Positions 44,749 through 53,976 of a stretch of DNA of 64,000 bases are shown here, piece after piece. Made by a program: the position numbers and the translations under genes. Positions within the stretch are counted from its first letter, which is position 1, and each line of letters opens with the position of its first letter. The stretch is taken from the NCBI RefSeq assembly GCF_005239135.1, contig NZ_QKNX01000002.1, positions 611,770 through 675,769 on the forward strand, given 5' to 3'. The stretch is from Natronomonas salsuginis (GTDB lineage: Archaea > Halobacteriota > Halobacteria > Halobacteriales > Haloarculaceae). The notes beneath the pieces are model-generated. The model was not told the DNA's origin, ran no database searches, and worked only from the letters and a program-made list of their open reading frames with translations.

Positions 44749-45315
44749 TCAGGCCACAGCGCGGGCGGCGGCGATGAGATCCTCTCGATCACGGGTATCC
44801 TCGGGTAGCTGTCCGGGATCGAACCATCGTGCGGCGCTAATCTCCTCGTCGGGATCGGCGACAACGGTCGTCGTCGTCTCCGCGACCGCCCGAAAGATCG
44901 GGAGGACGCCCCAGGTGGTGCAGCCCTGACAGCTGATCTCGACGCGGTTCAACATCGCCAGCCCGCGGTAGGCCGCTTCGATTCCGGCCTCCTCTTCGAG
45001 TTCGCGCTTGGCCGTCTCGCGCAGCGACTCCGAGCCGTCGACGCCGCCGCCAGGTAGCACCCACAGATCGACGCCCTCGTGACGAACCAAGAGCAACTCG
45101 CCATTCTCGCGGTGGACGAGGGTGTGCGCACCGTAGGGAGTTCCGCTGTGGCGGATGCGGTTCGCGAGCGTCCGAAACCGATCGCGGGAGACGTACTTCT
45201 CGTAGGTTCGCTCGAGGTACGTTTCTCCGTAACTGTCGGTGGTTCGGTGGTACGCCTGTTCGGCGCGCTGTGCGGCCTCGTCGGCCAGAAACCACAGCCC
45301 GTCGACGGAGGTCAT
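44749..45315 (-). CDS. NUDIX hydrolase
   Basis: 188 residues from the ATG at 45315. The NUDIX box GGGVDGSESLRETAKRELEEEAGI (G-x5-E-x7-REUxEExGU pattern) is complete. An N-terminal ~60-residue helical extension (AEQAYHRTTDSYGETYLERT) precedes it. It hydrolyses a nucleoside-diphosphate-linked substrate that cannot be predicted. Divergent from the 69-aa KOW-like gene across a 158-nt spacer. Confidence 0.9.
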   Translation of the reverse strand: MTSVDGLWFLADEAAQRAEQAYHRTTDSYGETYLERTYEKYVSRDRFRTLANRIRHSGTPYGAHTLVHRENGELLLVRHEGVDLWVLPGGGVDGSESLRETAKRELEEEAGIEAAYRGLAMLNRVEISCQGCTTWGVLPIFRAVAETTTTVVADPDEEISAARWFDPGQLPEDTRDREDLIAAARAVA

Positions 45316-45473
45316 CTGCCCTCTCGAGATCGGCTCTGGGCGGTCGGTGGACGGTCCGAGTGGCGGACGGAGGAGTCGAGCATACGCGTCTGTTCGGTCC
45401 CGGCTTTGAAAAACCGTTCGGCGAGGCGACGAGGAAACGACGGGCTTTTTCGGTACCGGTGAAAAGCCGTTGT

Positions 45474-45683
45474 ATGGCATTCGAGAAGGGCGACCGCGTG
45501 GTGTTCCACGACAAGCACAGCGACTACGACGGCGAAACCGGCGAGGTCACGCAGGTCTCGGAGACGATGTTCGGCGACAACACCTACATCGTTTCCTTCG
45601 AGGAGGGACAGGAAGCCGGAATCGCGGAGGAGTCGCTGGAGGCTGGCGAGGACGAGGCGACCGACGACGACAACGACGAGTGA
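45474..45683 (+). CDS. Small acidic KOW-like (SH3 barrel) protein
   Basis: 69 residues from the ATG at 45474: MAFEKGDRVVFHDKHSDYDG, then ETGEVTQVSETMFGDNTYIV. The FEKGDRVVF...DGETGEVTQV pattern resembles a KOW/DUF1918-like small barrel, with an acidic tail EDEATDDDNDE. It precedes the RNA-binding protein gene by 4 nt, so the two are likely translated from one transcript and may share a role in RNA metabolism. Confidence 0.72.
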   Translation: MAFEKGDRVVFHDKHSDYDGETGEVTQVSETMFGDNTYIVSFEEGQEAGIAEESLEAGEDEATDDDNDE

Positions 45684-45687
45684 GACC

Positions 45688-46134
45688 ATGAGCGCCGTCC
45701 CGTTCCACTACGTCGATCTCCGAACGTTCTGCTATTCGACGGAGGACGAAAAGCGGGTCGAGGCGGCGCTTCGAACCTTTTTGCCCGAGGACACCGAGAT
45801 CGATCGCGAGGTCACGGAAGGCCACTCCGGCGACCGGATCCTCGTGTTGTCCGTGCGGCTCGAACGCGCCGACGATGTCAGACACGTGCTCGCGACGCTG
45901 ACCGAACTCGGCGATTTCGACCGACTGCTCGACGAACTCGAGGACCGGATCGACGACAACTGCGCGTTCTACATCGGCCTCGACAAGCAGGTCGCGTACA
46001 AAGGCACGGTCGAACTCGGAGACGGGCTCATGATCCGCGGGAAGGTCGAAGCCTATCCCGCCAAGAAGGAACGAGCGATCGAGACCGCCACCAAGGCGCT
46101 CGAAGAACTCGCGGCACGGGCCGACGGCGAGTAG
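45688..46134 (+). CDS. RNA-binding protein of the COG1325 family (exosome-subunit-like)
   Basis: 148 residues: VDLRTFCYSTEDEKRVEAAL, DTEIDREVTEGHSGDRILVL, DDNCAFYIGLDKQVAYKGTV. This matches the archaeal RNA-binding family often labelled putative exosome subunit (L5-like fold). Directly after the KOW-like gene. Role in RNA processing is inferred from family annotation only. Confidence 0.82.
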   Translation: MSAVPFHYVDLRTFCYSTEDEKRVEAALRTFLPEDTEIDREVTEGHSGDRILVLSVRLERADDVRHVLATLTELGDFDRLLDELEDRIDDNCAFYIGLDKQVAYKGTVELGDGLMIRGKVEAYPAKKERAIETATKALEELAARADGE

Positions 46135-46189
46135 CCGAGCTACCGCTTTTCGTCGGCGCATCGAAAGAAATTGCTGGTGTGACGACGGT

Positions 46190-46795
46190 CTACTGCTGGA
46201 TCGCGTTCTCGTACTGCTCGGCGACGTTGTCCCAATCGACGACGTCGAAGAACGCGTCGATGAAACTGCCGCGGTCCGGACCGTAGTCGTAGTAGTAGGA
46301 GTGCTCCCACACGTCGAGTGCGAGGATCGGGTGACTTCCCCACAGCGCGCCCTGGTCGTGCTTGTCGACGACGAGGTTGCGCAGTTGGTCGGCGACCGGG
46401 TCGTAGACGAGCAACGCCCAGCCACTTGCGGCACCTCCGGCGGCTTCGAATTCGCCCTTCCAGCCCTCGTAGGAGCCGAAGTCCTCCTCGATTCGGTCGG
46501 CGAGATCGCCGGACGGCTCGCCACCGCCGTTGGCGTCCATGTTCTCCCAAAACAGCGTGTGGAGATAGTGTCCGCTGCCGTTGTGGGTGACGCTTCGGAT
46601 AGCGGATCCAGAGCTGCCGAAGTCGCCGGCCTCGCGGTTCTCCGCGAGCGTCTCCTCGGCGGACTGCAGACCGTTGACGTAGCCCTGATGGTGGGTGTCG
46701 TGGTGCCATGTCACGACCTGCTCGGAGATAGACGGCTCGAGGGCGTCGTAGTCGTACGGGAGCGGCGGCAGTTCGGGATTGGAATGTTCGGGCAT
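46190..46795 (-). CDS. sod: Manganese superoxide dismutase
   Basis: 201 residues. Metal ligands appear in VVTWHHDTHHQGYVNGL, THNGSGHYLHTLFWENM, and ALDVWEHSYYYDYGPDRGSF (D-x-W-E-H), with the Mn-type Gln/Gly pattern GGAASGWALLVYDP. It detoxifies superoxide in the cytoplasm. A clear AGGAGGA Shine-Dalgarno lies 8 nt before the ATG at 46795, unusual in this window. Confidence 0.96.
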   Translation of the reverse strand: MPEHSNPELPPLPYDYDALEPSISEQVVTWHHDTHHQGYVNGLQSAEETLAENREAGDFGSSGSAIRSVTHNGSGHYLHTLFWENMDANGGGEPSGDLADRIEEDFGSYEGWKGEFEAAGGAASGWALLVYDPVADQLRNLVVDKHDQGALWGSHPILALDVWEHSYYYDYGPDRGSFIDAFFDVVDWDNVAEQYENAIQQ

Positions 46796-46803
46796 TTATA
46801 TCG

Positions 46804-46810
46804 TCCTCCT
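46804..46810 (-). promoter_or_regulatory. Strong Shine-Dalgarno of the sod gene
   Basis: Minus-strand AGGAGGA (46804-46810) is complementary to the 16S 3' end and 8 nt from the start codon. A TATA-like GATTTAAC at ~46838-46845 gives a short leader of ~20 nt. Most other genes here appear leaderless. Confidence 0.6.
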
Positions 46811-46902
46811 ATACTACTACTCTCTCGCGAGCCTGTTAAATCTTCATGAAGGCGTGGTAACACGAGACGATCTACCGTGGTACGACGCGGTGACCTCCGC
46901 CC

Positions 46903-48297
46903 TCACTCGCCATCGCCGTCGCGCGCCCGTTCGAACATCTCGAGCGCCCGCTCGCGGCGCTCGCTGTGCTCGACGATCGGTTCCGGGTAGTCCGGCGCGG
47001 CGTTAGCTCGCTCTATCGGCGTCCGCTCGTGCCACGTGTGAATCACGGCCGGGTCGGTGTCGCCGAGTTCGGGCACGTATGTCTTTATATACTCGGCGTC
47101 GGGATCGTAGCGCTCACCCTGCGTCATCGGGTTGAAGATCCGAAAGTACGGCTGTGCGTCGGTCCCAGTCGAGGCAGCCCACTGCCAGCCGCCATTGTCG
47201 TTAGCGGTGTCGTGATCGACGAGAAACTCGCGAAAGTGCGCGTAGCCGCGCCGCCAGTCGATCAACAGGTCTTTGGTCAGGAAGGAGGCGACGATCATCC
47301 GAACGCGGTTGTGCATGAACGCCTCCTCGCGGAGCTGTCGCATCCCGGCGTCGACGATCGGATATCCCGTCTCGCCGCGTTTCCACGCCCCCAAGAGCGT
47401 CTCGTCGTTCTCCCACTCGATCGGGTTCGGATACGTCTTGTAGTTCGCCGCGACGACTTCGGGGTTGAAGTACAGCACGTGAGCGTAGAACTCTCGCCAC
47501 GCGAGCTGTGAACGGAACGACTCGACCGATTCGCGCCGCTCGCCCGCCGTCTCGTCGAGCAGCTCTCTGACCCGCGCGTCGACCTCGCGGATCCCGATCG
47601 TCCCGAACTTCAGATGTGGCGAGAGTCGGGACGTACACTCTTGTGCGGGGTAATCCCGCGCTTCCTCGTACCGGCAGACCTCCGATTCGAGAAACGAATC
47701 GAGGAGCCTCCTCGCCGCGTCGGGTCCCGCCGCCGGAACGTCGGCGTCCGGTTCGTCGAACCCCAGCGCCGAAAGCGATGGCACCGGTTCGTCCTCTCGG
47801 GCGGTTTCGGCGAGCGTTGGGACCGATCGCGGGTCGTCCTTCTCCCGATCGCGCCACTTCTTCCAGAAGTAGGTGTACACCGAGTAGGGATCGCCCGCGT
47901 TGGTCGTGATCGAGCCGGGTTCGTGACAGATGGCGTCGTGAAACTGCTGCGGCGTGGTGTCGGTAGTGTCGAGCGCCTCACGGACACGGTCGTCGCGCTC
48001 GCGTGCCAACCCGGAGTAATCGCGGTTCCACGAGACGATCTCGGCGTCGTACCCGACGGCCGTCTCGGGGACGACCGCGGCCGGATCGCCGCGGCGGACG
48101 AGCAGTTCGGACCCGCGCGCTCGGTACGCTTCCCGAAGTGCTTCCAGCGCGTCGAGCATGAACGCGACGCGCGGTGTACCAGCGTGCGTTAGAACGTCGT
48201 CATCGAACACGAAGAGCCCGATCGGCCGCTCCGGCGCGTCCGCCAGGCCGCGGTTGTCGGCGAGTCGGAGGTCTCGCCGATGCCAGTGGAGTCGCAT
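46903..48297 (-). CDS. phrB: Deoxyribodipyrimidine photolyase (cryptochrome/photolyase family)
   Basis: 464 residues. N-terminal Rossmann antenna domain (LHWHRRDLRLADNRGL), FAD domain with RLSPHLKFGTIGIREV, SQLAWREFYAHVLYFNPEV, GYPIVDAGMRQLREEAFMHN RVRMIVASFLTKDL and WQWAASTGTDAQPYFRIFNP. It repairs CPD lesions with blue light. The Trp-rich electron-transfer region is retained. Stand-alone gene. Confidence 0.95.
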   Translation of the reverse strand: MRLHWHRRDLRLADNRGLADAPERPIGLFVFDDDVLTHAGTPRVAFMLDALEALREAYRARGSELLVRRGDPAAVVPETAVGYDAEIVSWNRDYSGLARERDDRVREALDTTDTTPQQFHDAICHEPGSITTNAGDPYSVYTYFWKKWRDREKDDPRSVPTLAETAREDEPVPSLSALGFDEPDADVPAAGPDAARRLLDSFLESEVCRYEEARDYPAQECTSRLSPHLKFGTIGIREVDARVRELLDETAGERRESVESFRSQLAWREFYAHVLYFNPEVVAANYKTYPNPIEWENDETLLGAWKRGETGYPIVDAGMRQLREEAFMHNRVRMIVASFLTKDLLIDWRRGYAHFREFLVDHDTANDNGGWQWAASTGTDAQPYFRIFNPMTQGERYDPDAEYIKTYVPELGDTDPAVIHTWHERTPIERANAAPDYPEPIVEHSERRERALEMFERARDGDGE

Positions 48298-48374
48298 TGT
48301 ACGGGCTTTGCGTCCCCGACCGGTAAACCCGAGGGTGCCCGTCGCGTTCTACCGGATTTCGTCCGTGCGCCCGG

Positions 48375-48605
48375 TCAGCGTCGGTCGTCGCCGAGTTGAT
48401 ATCGGTACGGCTGATCTCTGATGACCTCGACGTCGCCGAGTTCGGCCTCGCGGCCGAGCACCGTCGCGATCCGGTGTGCGCTGTCGAACTCCTCACCGTG
48501 CGCCTCGAGCAGGTCGAGAATCTCCCTCGCGGTCAGCGGCTCGTCGGGGTCGGCCTCCGAGAGCACCGAACGAATGCGCTCGAACTCGCCGCAGCGTATG
48601 CGCAT
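48375..48605 (-). CDS. Small HTH-like haloarchaeal protein
   Basis: 76 residues from the ATG at 48605 (MRIRCGEFERIRSVLSEADP); an ATG at 48617 gives four more residues. The segment LTAREILDLLEAHGEEFDSA HRIATVLGREAELG looks like a helix-turn-helix, followed by a short strand VEVIRDQPYRYQL. Probably DNA-binding; no family name recalled with confidence. Confidence 0.7.
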   Translation of the reverse strand: MRIRCGEFERIRSVLSEADPDEPLTAREILDLLEAHGEEFDSAHRIATVLGREAELGDVEVIRDQPYRYQLGDDRR

Positions 48606-48728
48606 GTTCTTACACATGACCTCTCATACCATAAGCACCCGTCAGACAAATGTCATACGTGGCGTGGCCGAAAATCGACGGAGAACGGCCGGATCGATCG
48701 TCCGACAGGGTCGCCCCGTCCCGTCGGA

Positions 48729-49262
48729 TCAGACCGGCGCGTCGAACTCCGATTCGAACTCCCGCTCGCGGCGATACTGGTCGACGAACGCGCCGATGTC
48801 GAACTCCGTCATCTGGCGCTCGAACTCCGTGGCGGTCGCCTCGTCCCCGTGGCTCGCGGCGTGTTCCATCAACTCGACGAGCAGTTCGACGACGATCTCG
48901 TGGAGCCGCCGCGAAGCGAACTCGGTGACCCACACGAGCGCGTATCCCACCCGACCGTCGTCGGAGACGTCGGCGATCGACACCTCCTCGGGGAACTCCT
49001 CGAGGACCATTCCCATGACGTGCGGCGTGCCGAACTCGGGGAACTCGTCGGCGGTCTCGATGGTCTCGGCGAACACCTCGACGATCGACTCGGGGACGAA
49101 CCGCGAGACAGGATGCGCGTCGACGACGACCGCATGACGGTCGCCGCACGCACAGTCGAGTTCCCTGAGCCCCATGTCGATGTCGACCGCGCGAACCGTC
49201 TCGCCACAGGGGAGTTCGAGCACGTCGTCGTCATCGGTACCAGGGACGCGCGGCGTTGGCAT
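48729..49262 (-). CDS. DUF5815 family protein
   Basis: 177 residues. An N-terminal zinc-ribbon-like pair (LELPCGETV ... ELDCACGDRHAV) is followed by a helical acidic domain (FVPESIVEVFAETIETADEF; ADVSDDGRVGYALVWVTEFA). I recognise this as the haloarchaeal DUF5815 family. No function is known. Same strand as the membrane protein upstream. Confidence 0.78.
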   Translation of the reverse strand: MPTPRVPGTDDDDVLELPCGETVRAVDIDMGLRELDCACGDRHAVVVDAHPVSRFVPESIVEVFAETIETADEFPEFGTPHVMGMVLEEFPEEVSIADVSDDGRVGYALVWVTEFASRRLHEIVVELLVELMEHAASHGDEATATEFERQMTEFDIGAFVDQYRREREFESEFDAPV

Positions 49263-49304
49263 GACTGCGTCTGGGCACTGGAATCGGTTAAAAACAGCGT
49301 TCGC

Positions 49305-50174
49305 CTACCGCGGCAGGTCGTCGGGCCCGAGCGCTGCGTCGTACGGGTCGGGCTCGTCCTCCGGCTCGGGCTCCGACGGCTCGGCCGAGTCGTCGATCTG
49401 GGCGTACGCGCGGGTCACGACCGCCGCGCCGAAGGCGGTCAACAGACCGCCGACGATCGCCGCGACGATCGTTCCGGCTGGCGTCGAGACGGTGCCGACA
49501 GCGGCCGAGCTGACCTCTTCGAGTCGCGAGACGATCACGAGCACCACGCCGATTATGAACACCTCGATCCGGTTCCCCTTGGTGAGCCGCCACGAATCGG
49601 CCATCGCCTGGACGAAGTTCTTGTCTTTGAGCGCGATCTCCTGTCTGAGGAAGTAAAAGAGCACGGCGAGGACGATTCCCGGAAGCAAGAAGAACAGCGA
49701 GCCGACGATGATGAGCCCCCAAACGACGATGCCGCCGACGAACCCGTTCAGCGTCGCCAACAGGATGTTCTCGGTGACGAGCGCGCGCGACGCCGACTCG
49801 GCGCTCTCGGTCGCGAACACGCGAACTGCGACGATCGAGGCGGCCTCCGCGACGAGCGCCAAGACGAGGATACCCGCGAACGCGGCCCCGGCCGAGAGCC
49901 CGAGCGCAAACGGCGACGTCGATCTGACGTTCTCCAGCGCCATCTCGAACTCGGAGATCATCTGCTCGTACTCGGCCGGATCGATTCCCATCTCCTGTGG
50001 GGACATGCCCTGGAGAAACGAGAGCATCGAGTCGAAGAGGGTGACCGTGAGCGACTGCAGCAACACCGTCGTCAGGAGGGCGATACCGGCGAAGGCGACG
50101 GCCAATACGAGGCCGTCTTTCGCCGCCGTGCGGGACGCTCCTTCGCGGAGCGCTTGACCAATGTCGATACCCAT
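49305..50174 (-). CDS. Multi-pass haloarchaeal membrane protein (DUF7847-like)
   Basis: 289 residues with about six hydrophobic helices. Helix 1 (~20-50) and helix 2 (~90-115) are separated by a loop containing MGIDPAEYEQMISEFEMALE. The central pattern FLLPGIVLAVLFYFLRQEIA then FVQAMADSWRLTKGNRIEVF resembles glycerophosphoryl/YesL-type membrane proteins. The tail is Pro/Glu/Asp-rich and cytoplasmic. Function unknown. Confidence 0.75.
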   Translation of the reverse strand: MGIDIGQALREGASRTAAKDGLVLAVAFAGIALLTTVLLQSLTVTLFDSMLSFLQGMSPQEMGIDPAEYEQMISEFEMALENVRSTSPFALGLSAGAAFAGILVLALVAEAASIVAVRVFATESAESASRALVTENILLATLNGFVGGIVVWGLIIVGSLFFLLPGIVLAVLFYFLRQEIALKDKNFVQAMADSWRLTKGNRIEVFIIGVVLVIVSRLEEVSSAAVGTVSTPAGTIVAAIVGGLLTAFGAAVVTRAYAQIDDSAEPSEPEPEDEPDPYDAALGPDDLPR

Positions 50175-50247
50175 ACTCCTGTCCGCGTTCGCCGGCCTCT
50201 TAAGGATAGTCGAATCGAAACGGACGGGACGAGGCGAGAAACCCGTC

Positions 50248-50661
50248 TCAGGGCCAGTCGTCGCGGCGCTCTATCTCCGGCTCTTCTTCGTCGTCGTCCT
50301 CGGCCAGCTCCCAGCCGGCCGCATCCGCCGCCGTTTCGAGCGGGAGAAACTCCCAGTCGACGGATTCGGCGAGCGCTTCGTCCTCGTCTGTGAGTCCGAC
50401 GAAGACGTGTCGCTCCGTCTGGAACTGGCTTTTGACGTTCTCGAGGCTCTCCTCGCGTCCGCGCGGTCCGGAGAAGAAGTCCTGTCTGATCCGGTTTTTT
50501 CGGGTAAAATTCGTCACCACGTAGGTCGGCTTCTCGGAGATCACACCGACGTACTCGCTCCACGAACGGGCGTCCGAAAACACCGGTTCGGGGTTCGCGA
50601 GCTTTTTGAGCGCTTCCAACTCGAACGCGAGCGTCATGTCTGAGGAGCCGCCGCCATCCAT
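50248..50661 (-). CDS. DUF7124 family haloarchaeal protein
   Basis: 137 residues. MTLAFELEALKKLANPEPVF, then EYVGVISEKPTYVVTNFTRK and NRIRQDFFSGPRGREESLEN is a highly conserved haloarchaeal family (I recall DUF7124). The C-terminal tail is acidic (ELAEDDDEEEPEIERRDDWP). The start may instead be the ATG at 50637. No function or catalytic motif is evident. Confidence 0.75.
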   Translation of the reverse strand: MDGGGSSDMTLAFELEALKKLANPEPVFSDARSWSEYVGVISEKPTYVVTNFTRKNRIRQDFFSGPRGREESLENVKSQFQTERHVFVGLTDEDEALAESVDWEFLPLETAADAAGWELAEDDDEEEPEIERRDDWP

Positions 50662-50739
50662 GGATAAACGGGGGAGGTGCCGAGAGAAAACACTTTGGAT
50701 CGACCGAGGTCGATCGCGCCGCGGAGTTGACGGCCGCCG

Positions 50740-51984
50740 TCAGTTGACCGTTGCCGGATCCTCGAACGCGTCGAGATCGACGCCCTGCTCGAGGAGGAGG
50801 TCCTTCCGGTCGGACACGTCGATCTGCTTTCGGGCGAGCTTCTTCAGGACGGACTGCGCGGAGAGATCACCGATGAGGACGCCGCCGATGACGCGACCGT
50901 CCTTGAGCGCGACGCGGCGCCAGGTCTCGTCCTCGTACTTCTTCTCGACGGAGTCGTCGCCGAGCGTCGGGTGGCCGAACGAGAGGAACGGGAAGTCGAA
51001 GTGCGTGATCGAGTACGACGACACCCAGTTGAACTCCGCGTCGGGCTCGTCCGCGGTCATGTTCTGTCCGGCGATCGAGCCCTGCTCTTTGGCCGATCCC
51101 CACGCGCCGTTCTGTGCGCGCTCGCCGAGGATCACGTCGTGGAACTGCGTGATGTCGCCCGCGGCGTAGACGTCGTCGACGTTCGTCCGCATGTACTCGT
51201 CGGTGACGATGCCGTTGTCCGTCTCGATGCCGCTGCCGCGCAGGAACTCGGTGTTGAAGTTGAGTCCAATGGCGACGCCCGCGAAATCGGCCTCGAAGCG
51301 TTCGCCGTTGGGATCGACGGCGGCGGTCACGTGCCCCTCCTCGTCCGTTTCGAAGTGATCGACGCCCGAATCAAACACCGGGGTCACGCCGATCTCCTCC
51401 ATGGCCTCGTGGATGATCTCGGCGCCCTCCTTCGAGAGCGCGTAGCGCCACCAGGACTCGCCGCGCATCAGGTAGTGCGCGTCGACGCCCTGTGCGCCGC
51501 AGATCGCGGCGAGATCGATGCCCAAAAGTCCCGCGCCGACGACGACGCCCGTGTCGGCCGCCTCGGCGCTCTCCTTGATCGCTCTGGCGTCCTGAAACGT
51601 CCAGAAGTGGTGGATGCCGTCGGCGTCGCTGTCGTCGACCGGGAGCTGCGTCGGCGTCCCGCCGGTCGCGACGAGGAGTTTGTCGTACTCAAACGTCTCT
51701 CCCTCGTGCGTGTACACCTCGTGAGCGCCGGTGTCGACACCGGTCACGACGGTGTCGAGTCGCAGATCGATCTCCCGCTCGTCGTACCAGTCGGGGTCGT
51801 GGATCGAGACCGGCGCCTCGGGGAGTTTCCCCTTGGCGAACTCCTTGATCAGAATGCGGTTGTACAGGGCCTCCCCCTCCTCGGTGAGCACGGTGACTTC
51901 GGCGTCCGGATCGACCTCCCGAATCGTCTCCGCGGCCGAGGCTCCGGCGATGCCGTCACCGATTATGACCTGTGACGCACACAT
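50740..51984 (-). CDS. NAD(P)/FAD-dependent oxidoreductase (nitrite-reductase/rubredoxin-reductase-like)
   Basis: 414 residues from the ATG at 51984, chosen because a TATA-like CCACATTAACC lies ~25 nt upstream; the frame extends to 52023. FAD fold VIIGDGIAGASAAETIREVD, NAD fold GVVVGAGLLGIDLAAI, and DVYAAGDITQFHDVILG closing the FAD site. Residues YNRILIKEFAKGKLP and the C-terminal WRRVALKDGRVIGGVLIGD are those of nirB-N/NorW-like reductases. No redox-active CxxC. Electron acceptor unknown. Confidence 0.88.
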   Translation of the reverse strand: MCASQVIIGDGIAGASAAETIREVDPDAEVTVLTEEGEALYNRILIKEFAKGKLPEAPVSIHDPDWYDEREIDLRLDTVVTGVDTGAHEVYTHEGETFEYDKLLVATGGTPTQLPVDDSDADGIHHFWTFQDARAIKESAEAADTGVVVGAGLLGIDLAAICGAQGVDAHYLMRGESWWRYALSKEGAEIIHEAMEEIGVTPVFDSGVDHFETDEEGHVTAAVDPNGERFEADFAGVAIGLNFNTEFLRGSGIETDNGIVTDEYMRTNVDDVYAAGDITQFHDVILGERAQNGAWGSAKEQGSIAGQNMTADEPDAEFNWVSSYSITHFDFPFLSFGHPTLGDDSVEKKYEDETWRRVALKDGRVIGGVLIGDLSAQSVLKKLARKQIDVSDRKDLLLEQGVDLDAFEDPATVN

Positions 51985-52267
51985 GCACCGGGGTACGAAG
52001 GCCTGGTTAATGTGGATTGTCATATGGCGCTCACTCCATCGTGCAAAGTCGTCCCATCCTTCGAAAACGGTGGTCGAACGTTTGGTAAATTCTATTATTA
52101 TCTTCTACTATGGCACAAAAATGCCCGTCGACCCGTTTGGTTTCCGGCGTTCGAGCGGGAGGGATTCGATCGGGCGATTTTATCCAGCTATCCGGATCCC
52201 ACCACAAAACGAATCGGACGGTTCCGCTTACAGGAGCTTCAAGACGACGGAACCCCTACGGCCGAGC

Positions 52268-52873
52268 ATGAAGATCCACCAGAACCCGCGTCATTGGGCG
52301 TCGAAGAAGGCGCTCACCACGCCGGGGCTCAGCGGCGTCACCCGGTATGCGCTGGTGAAGATGCACACGCGCATCTTCCTCGGGAAAGCCGACGAACATC
52401 GTCGCGAGGAGCGCCGCGGTCACCTCGATTCGTTCTTCGACGCGACGATGGACAGCTATGTCGCCGCCCTCGACGCCGGCCACACGGAGGCCGAAGCCCG
52501 GGAGATCACCCACGTGCAGGCGAACTTCGACTTCTTCAACCACGGGTGGACGGAGATGATGGAGATCCCTGGGGACGAACTGGAGGCGCACTACCGCCGG
52601 TACGAGACGTTCTTCGACCGACACGGGATCACGATCGACGATCCGCTGGGCGAGTTCGCGCCCGCCGCCGGGATCGATCCGGCTCCCGAGACGCTCGACA
52701 AGCTCGACACGCCCGAGTACGAGAACGCGATCGCCGGATTCGACGACGACGTATACGTCGAGACGGCCGAAGGCGAGACCGTCGCAGGTGGCGACACCGA
52801 CGAACCGATGAACGTCGATCCGAGACAGGCACCCGGTGTCGGCGACGATGAGTCCTCGAAGGGCACGAGCTAA
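52268..52873 (+). CDS. DUF6149 family protein
   Basis: 201 residues from the ATG at 52268. RHWASKKALTTPGLSGVTRY, REERRGHLDSFFDATMDSYV and HVQANFDFFNHGWTEMMEIP match the haloarchaeal DUF6149 family as I recall it. The last ~60 residues are acidic and low complexity. No function known. The 244-nt upstream gap (52024-52267) has an AT-rich stretch near 52085-52115 but no gene. Confidence 0.8.
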   Translation: MKIHQNPRHWASKKALTTPGLSGVTRYALVKMHTRIFLGKADEHRREERRGHLDSFFDATMDSYVAALDAGHTEAEAREITHVQANFDFFNHGWTEMMEIPGDELEAHYRRYETFFDRHGITIDDPLGEFAPAAGIDPAPETLDKLDTPEYENAIAGFDDDVYVETAEGETVAGGDTDEPMNVDPRQAPGVGDDESSKGTS

Positions 52874-52959
52874 CGTCCCCGAGGGAGCGAGTCGACGCCT
52901 CGATCCCGCGTCCCGTCGGCCGCCCGTACGCTTTTGCATCGGGCCATCGACTGTGCGGT

Positions 52960-53958
52960 ATGAATCGCGGTCAAGCCTTCCTCCTCCTCGTAATCGGTCT
53001 CGTCTCCGTACTGACGCTTCTCATCGTCGCTCCGTTTCTCGAGTACGTCGTCGCGTCGCTGATCTTCGCGTACGTCCTCTATCCGATTCACATCCGTCTC
53101 GAACGACGCGTGGGCGGTGTCGCCTCCGCGATCATACTCATCGTTGGCACCGTCGTCGCGGTTATCGTTCCGCTCGCGTACATCGTGTCCGTGTTCCTCG
53201 CCGATCTTCGGGCGATCGCAGCGGGGGAGACGGCGCTCGATACCGACGCCATCGAGGTGGCGCTCTCGGAGTTCATCGACGGCGAGTTCGATCTCGAACT
53301 CACCGAACTCCTCTCGTTGGCGGGCAATCAACTCATTCAGGTGCTGTTCGACGGGTACACCGGGGTCGTCACGTTCGCGCTGCAGGCCGCGATCGGGACC
53401 GCGCTCATGCTGTTTCTCGTCTACTACCTCCTGCAGGACGGCCCCGAATTTATCGCATGGGCCACCGACACGGTGCCGTTGCCGCCGCATGTTACCGACG
53501 ATCTGCTCTCGAAGATCGACGCGATGACGTGGGGCGTCGTCATCGGACACATCTCGGTGGCGCTGGTGCAGGCTCTCATCGCTGGCGTCGGACTGTGGGT
53601 GGTCGGCATCCCGAACGTCGTCTTCTGGACCTTCGTGATGGCCGTCCTCTCGCTGTTGCCGCTCATCGGCGCGTTCCTCGTGTGGGGGCCGGCCGCCGGC
53701 TATCTGTTCGTGGTCGGCGAGACGACCGCCGGCGTCCTGTTGGCGCTCTACGGCATCTTCGTCGTTAGCCTGTTCGACAACTACGCCCGCCCAATCGTCA
53801 TCGATCAACAGGCCCGCCTCAACCCCGCCGTGATCCTCGTCGGCGTCGTCGGCGGAGTGTACGCGATCGGCTTCACCGGACTCTTCGCCGGCCCGGTGGT
53901 GATCGGTGTGCTCGCGGCGACGCTCGAGACGTTCCGCAAGGAGTACGACCGGATCTGA
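52960..53958 (+). CDS. AI-2E/PerM family transporter
   Basis: 332 residues with seven or eight hydrophobic helices. LILVIGLVSVLTLLIVAPFL at the N-terminus, a soluble loop rich in acidic residues (~90-125), then MLFLVYYLLQDGPEFIAWAT and the C-terminal LFDNYARPIVIDQQARLNPA VILVGVVGG are typical of the AI-2E transporter/PerM family. Substrate unknown, possibly Na+/H+ antiport or solute export. Confidence 0.92.
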   Translation: MNRGQAFLLLVIGLVSVLTLLIVAPFLEYVVASLIFAYVLYPIHIRLERRVGGVASAIILIVGTVVAVIVPLAYIVSVFLADLRAIAAGETALDTDAIEVALSEFIDGEFDLELTELLSLAGNQLIQVLFDGYTGVVTFALQAAIGTALMLFLVYYLLQDGPEFIAWATDTVPLPPHVTDDLLSKIDAMTWGVVIGHISVALVQALIAGVGLWVVGIPNVVFWTFVMAVLSLLPLIGAFLVWGPAAGYLFVVGETTAGVLLALYGIFVVSLFDNYARPIVIDQQARLNPAVILVGVVGGVYAIGFTGLFAGPVVIGVLAATLETFRKEYDRI

Positions 53959-53976
53959 CCGGTCACCGGCGATCAG

